From Paracoccaceae bacterium (GTDB lineage: Bacteria; Pseudomonadota; Alphaproteobacteria; Rhodobacterales; Rhodobacteraceae): a DNA stretch of 34,805 nt. The position numbers were made by a program, and so were the translations under genes. The notes beneath the pieces are model-generated. The model saw only the letters and a program-made list of their open reading frames with translations. It searched no databases and was not told the DNA's origin. Where the stretch lies: assembly GCA_011620265.1 (NCBI GenBank), contig WOZM01000292.1, positions 1-34,805 on the forward strand. The letters are read 5' to 3'. Positions within the stretch are counted from its first letter, which is position 1; every line of letters starts with the position of its first letter. Shown here one piece after another: positions 31,057-34,805 of this stretch.

Positions 31057-31926
31057 ATGGAACAGATCATCGTCAATGGGCTCTATCTCGGCGCCCAGTA
31101 CGCCCTTATTGCGCTCGGGCTCACGCTCATCTTCTCGCTCATGAACGTCCTGAACTTCGCGCATGGTCAGATGTACGTGCTGGGCGGCTTCGTGACCTAC
31201 ACCGTCGTCGCGCAATTCGGCCTGCCGTTCATCGTCGGCCTGATTGCCTCGGCGGTCGTGCTGGCGGTGGTGGGCGCGGCGGTCGAGAAGTATCTCTTCG
31301 CGCCGGTCATCCGGAAGTCGAAGCGCGAGGAATCGACGATGCTCCTCGCCGCCGGGATCGCCTTCTTCCTTGACGCGGTGATCCTGCTCGTCTTCGGCGA
31401 AAAGCAGCGCGGCGTGCCGAAGATCGTGAACGGTGTCCTCAACTGGGATTTCCGCATCATCATGCCTTACGACCGCATCCTGATCGGGGTGCTGGCAATC
31501 GCGATGATCGCGGGGTTCATCCTCTTCATGCAATATACCAAGGCCGGACGCGCCATGCGCGCCCTCGCGCAGGACCGGGTGGCGGCCGAGCTGATGGGTG
31601 TCGACGTGGCGCGCTATTCGATGCTGGGCTTCGCGTTGGGCGCAATGCTCGCGGGTCTTGTCGGCGGGCTTCTGGTCACCATCACCGGCATCAATCTCGG
31701 CATGGGCGGACCGACCTCGATCAAGGCATTCATGATGATCATGATCGGCGGCGCGGGCGTCATTTCGGGCGCCATCGCCGGGGGCTTCATCCTTGGAATG
31801 ATGGAGAGCATCGGCCTGACCGTGCTCGCTGCCTACGGCGATATCACCTATCTCATGATCTTCGCCTCGCTGATGGTCTTCCTCGCCTTCCGGCCGCAGG
31901 GCCTGATGGGCAAGCCGTGGGGATGA
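31057..31926 (+). CDS. Branched-chain amino acid-type ABC permease (LivH-like)
   Basis: A 289-residue polytopic permease. The start MEQIIVNGLYLGAQYALIAL and NVLNFAHGQMYVLGGFV (about 27-43) are LivH hallmarks. About eight membrane helices are seen. The cytoplasmic loop with MRALAQDRVAAELMGVDVAR (about 168-187) is the ATPase-docking EAA-type motif, and GGAGVISGAIAGGFILG is the usual late motif. It ends FRPQGLMGKPWG. ATG 31057 has AGAGGA upstream; a longer frame from 30994 would include the G10 region and is unlikely. Four bases separate it from the LivM-like gene. Confidence 0.94.
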   Translation: MEQIIVNGLYLGAQYALIALGLTLIFSLMNVLNFAHGQMYVLGGFVTYTVVAQFGLPFIVGLIASAVVLAVVGAAVEKYLFAPVIRKSKREESTMLLAAGIAFFLDAVILLVFGEKQRGVPKIVNGVLNWDFRIIMPYDRILIGVLAIAMIAGFILFMQYTKAGRAMRALAQDRVAAELMGVDVARYSMLGFALGAMLAGLVGGLLVTITGINLGMGGPTSIKAFMMIMIGGAGVISGAIAGGFILGMMESIGLTVLAAYGDITYLMIFASLMVFLAFRPQGLMGKPWG

Positions 31927-31930
31927 GGGC

Positions 31931-32902
31931 ATGAACACGCAAAAGCTGGTCGGCGTCGGGGTCTTCCTGATCGCGGTCTTCGGGATCGTGCCGTGGCTCA
32001 TCAGCGTCACCGGACGGTGGGACTTCTACTATACGCTGACCTCGGTGGCGCTTCTTTCCATCGCCTCGGCGGGGGTCTGGCTGACCTTCTATATCGGCCG
32101 GATCAATATCGGCCAGGGCGCCTATGCGCTGGCGGGCGGCTATGTCTCGGCGATCCTGACGACCCAGGCGGGCTTCAGCTTCTGGGCGACGCTGCCGCTC
32201 GCGGGGCTCTTCTGCGCCGGGCTGTCGATCCTGATCGGCCTGCCGATCCTCAGGCTTCGCGGCGTCTATTTCGCGATGGTCACGCTCGTCCTGACCGAGG
32301 TCGGACGGCTCGCGGCGCTCGCCCTGCCGGTGACCAACGGCGCCAAGGGCATCACCTCGATCCCGCTGCCGGGCGAACTGTCGATCTTCGGCCTGACGCT
32401 GATCCCGGACTTCGCGACGCTGGAGAACCCCAAGCTCGCCTTCTATCTGGTCGCTGCTTTCCTGATGGTGATCTGCTACGCCGCGCTCTACCGCATCGTG
32501 AATTCGCGGCTCGGGCATCTTTGCCGGTCCTTGCAGCAGAACGAGGAACTGTCGGCCTCGATCGGGGTGAACACCGCCTATCTGCGCGTCCTCGCCTATT
32601 CGATCTCGTCCTTCTTCGGCGGGATCGCCGGGGCCATGTTCGTGGCGATCTCGCAGTCGATCTATCCGTCGTCCTTCCAGGTCACCGACAGCGTGAACTT
32701 CATGCTGAACTGCTTCCTCGGCGGGCTTGGCTATGTCTTCGGACCCATGCTTGGCACGTTGATGCTCTATTTCGGCTGGGATCTTCTCTTCACCGCAGGG
32801 CGCTTCCAGCTCCTGATCTACTCGTCGCTTCTCATCATTCTCATGCTCTTCCTGCCCAATGGCGTGCTGAGCCTCTTCGAACGCAAGGGAGGCCGCAAGT
32901 GA
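31931..32902 (+). CDS. Branched-chain amino acid-type ABC permease (LivM-like)
   Basis: A 323-residue permease with about nine hydrophobic segments. LTFYIGRINIGQGAYALAGG (about 52-71) and RLRGVYFAMVTLVLTEVGR (about 112-130) are typical LivM motifs. The EAA-type loop is LCRSLQQNEELSASIGVNTA (about 197-216), followed by LRVLAYSISSFFGGIAGA. It ends with LFLPNGVLSLFERKGGRK. Partner of the LivH-like permease in the channel. Its stop overlaps the GTG start of the next ATPase gene. Confidence 0.94.
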   Translation: MNTQKLVGVGVFLIAVFGIVPWLISVTGRWDFYYTLTSVALLSIASAGVWLTFYIGRINIGQGAYALAGGYVSAILTTQAGFSFWATLPLAGLFCAGLSILIGLPILRLRGVYFAMVTLVLTEVGRLAALALPVTNGAKGITSIPLPGELSIFGLTLIPDFATLENPKLAFYLVAAFLMVICYAALYRIVNSRLGHLCRSLQQNEELSASIGVNTAYLRVLAYSISSFFGGIAGAMFVAISQSIYPSSFQVTDSVNFMLNCFLGGLGYVFGPMLGTLMLYFGWDLLFTAGRFQLLIYSSLLIILMLFLPNGVLSLFERKGGRK

Positions 32903-33681
32903 CCCCGATCCTGCAAGTCAAGGGCGTGACCAAGCGCTTCGGTGGGCTGACGGCGAACAACGACATCTCGTTCGACGTGGCCGAACGCGAGATCCTGTCG
33001 GTGATCGGGCCGAACGGGGCGGGCAAATCGACGCTCTTCAAGCTCATCGCCTCGTTCCTCAGGACCACGTCGGGCGAGGTGCTGCTCAAGGGGCGGCGCA
33101 TCTCGAACCTTGCGCCGCACAAGGTGGCGCGTTTGGGCGTGGTCAGGACCTTCCAGGAAACCACGATCTTCCGTTCGATGACGGTGCGCGAGAACATCAT
33201 CGTCGCCCATCACCTGCGCTCCAAAGCGTCGCTCCTCGGCTTCTTCCTCGGCACGAAACAGGCGCGGTCGGACGAAGCGGAGTTCGGCGCCTCAGCCGAC
33301 GAGATCATCGACTTTCTCGGCATGGGCGCGATCCGGGACGAGTTCGCCTCGAACCTGCCGCAGGGGCATCTGCGCGCGCTCGGCATGGCGATCGGTCTTG
33401 CCACCAACCCCACCGTCCTGCTGCTGGACGAACCTTTCGCCGGCATGAACCATGACGAGACGATGCGCATGGTCGCCAATGTCCGGCGCCTGCGCGACGA
33501 GCGCGGCGTGACGGTGCTGCTGGTCGAGCACGACATGCCAGCGGTGATGAAGATCTCCGACCGGATCGTGGTGATCAATTTCGGCGAGAAGATCGCCGAG
33601 GGCACGCCGGCCGAAATCCAGGCAAACGAAAAAGTCATCGAGGCCTATCTCGGCAGCGAAGACGCGGCGATCGGGATGTAG
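32899..33681 (+). CDS. ABC transporter ATP-binding protein (LivG-like)
   Basis: A 260-residue ATPase. The start is GTG 32899 (GTGA overlap with the LivM-like stop, GGGAGG 6 nt upstream); the longer frame upstream lies inside livM. Walker A GPNGAGKST is near residues 37-45, VRTFQETTIFRSMTVRENI near 81-99, Walker B VLLLDEPFAGMN near 174-185 and the H-loop LVEHDM near 210-215. The signature region reads LPQGHLRALGMAIGLA instead of the usual LPYGxQRxLEIARALA, a divergent C-loop. Works with the LivF-like ATPase. Three bases separate it from that gene. Confidence 0.93.
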   Translation: MTPILQVKGVTKRFGGLTANNDISFDVAEREILSVIGPNGAGKSTLFKLIASFLRTTSGEVLLKGRRISNLAPHKVARLGVVRTFQETTIFRSMTVRENIIVAHHLRSKASLLGFFLGTKQARSDEAEFGASADEIIDFLGMGAIRDEFASNLPQGHLRALGMAIGLATNPTVLLLDEPFAGMNHDETMRMVANVRRLRDERGVTVLLVEHDMPAVMKISDRIVVINFGEKIAEGTPAEIQANEKVIEAYLGSEDAAIGM

Positions 33682-33684
33682 GCC

Positions 33685-34407
<723 letters not shown>

Positions 34408-34415
34408 GTGGCATG

Positions 34416-34805
34416 ATGCGCATTCTCGTCATCAACCCGAACACGACCCGGCACATGACCGAAACGATCGGCGCGACCGCGCGACGCGTCGCATCGCCCG
34501 GAACCGAAATCATCGCGGTGAACCCGAAGGAAGGACCGGCGGCGATCGAGGGCTTCTACGACGAGGCGATGTGCGTACCCGGCCTGCTCGAGATCATCCG
34601 GAGGACGGCGGGCTTCGACGCCGTCGTCATCGCCTGTTTCGACGATACCGGCCTTGATGCCGCGCGCTGCCTGACCGACCGGCCGGTGATCGGCATCGGC
34701 GAGGCCGCCTATCACATGGCCTCGATGCTCTCGAACAGGTTCTCGGTGGTGACGACGCTGGCGCGGTCGGTTCCGGCGCTGGAAAACAACCTCACGCGTT
34801 ACGGA
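34416..34805 (+). CDS. Hydantoin racemase / Asp-Glu racemase family protein, partial
   Basis: 130 codons are visible before the right edge. MRILVINPNTT at the start is the strand carrying the substrate-binding Asn/Thr residues, IEGFYDEA follows, and VIACFDDTGLDAAR (about 78-91) carries the first catalytic Cys. GIGEAAYHMASML and FSVVTTLARSVPALENNL are typical of hydantoin racemases. These enzymes interconvert D- and L-5-substituted hydantoins without a cofactor. The second Cys lies beyond the edge. ATG 34416 is chosen because AGGTGG ends 4 nt upstream; ATG 34413 in the same frame is too close to it. Context: last visible gene of the LivKHMGF-like operon. Confidence 0.85.
   Translation, partial: MRILVINPNTTRHMTETIGATARRVASPGTEIIAVNPKEGPAAIEGFYDEAMCVPGLLEIIRRTAGFDAVVIACFDDTGLDAARCLTDRPVIGIGEAAYHMASMLSNRFSVVTTLARSVPALENNLTRYG

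Overview
This is high-G+C DNA (roughly two thirds G+C by eye) with tightly packed operons, many 4-bp ATGA/GTGA start-stop overlaps, a formate dehydrogenase accessory cluster and several ABC uptake operons. That style and the gene families point to an alphaproteobacterium, most likely of the Rhodobacteraceae; the genus cannot be told. I see no rRNA, tRNA, CRISPR array, insertion sequence or phage gene.

Positions 1-9757 form a formate dehydrogenase (FDH) region. On the minus strand a polycistron runs DUF3305, DUF3306, a TorD-like chaperone, a tiny Tat-target protein and the Cys-type catalytic subunit FdhA, which is cut by the left window edge. Divergent from it is a 652-residue polyferredoxin. 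The 352-bp gap between them carries repeated GGAC-N5-GTCC operators. Next come a short minus-strand periplasmic protein that looks internally deleted, and a plus-strand run of DUF6494, Mrp/ApbC, a ligase-fold protein without visible ligase catalytic motifs, and DUF6505. This last set is the best candidate here for an undescribed system: a dedicated Fe-S or cofactor maturation module for the FDH.

Positions 9838-11352 encode a phosphonate monoester hydrolase/sulfatase-family enzyme with the CxPSR formylglycine motif. Positions 11678-17967 are a complete family-5 ABC importer (large binding protein, two permeases, two ATPases) behind a probable sigma-70 promoter and a structured leader. Positions 17972-24156, minus strand, hold a second family-5 importer (binding protein, permease, permease-ATPase fusion, ATPase) ending in a GntR/FCD regulator that probably starts at TTG inside the ATPase gene. 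A DUF1028 gene diverges from it across a small region with two TCATGA palindromes.

Positions 24979-25228 are a decayed short-chain dehydrogenase. Positions 25341-28499 are a MacA/MacB-like efflux operon with separate ATPase and permease. Behind it lies a broken DUF4405 membrane-protein gene, frameshifted at a C9 tract, whose tail overlaps a convergent GntR/FCD regulator. That regulator diverges, across three TTGTYRACAA-like boxes, from a branched-chain-amino-acid-type ABC importer (29788-34407). The importer operon runs on into a hydantoin/Asp-Glu racemase gene cut by the right edge, which suggests uptake of a hydantoin, ureide or related amide. G+C-rich stem-loops follow the binding-protein genes of the two family-5 importers, with a weaker one in the third, as expected for setting binding-protein excess over membrane parts.
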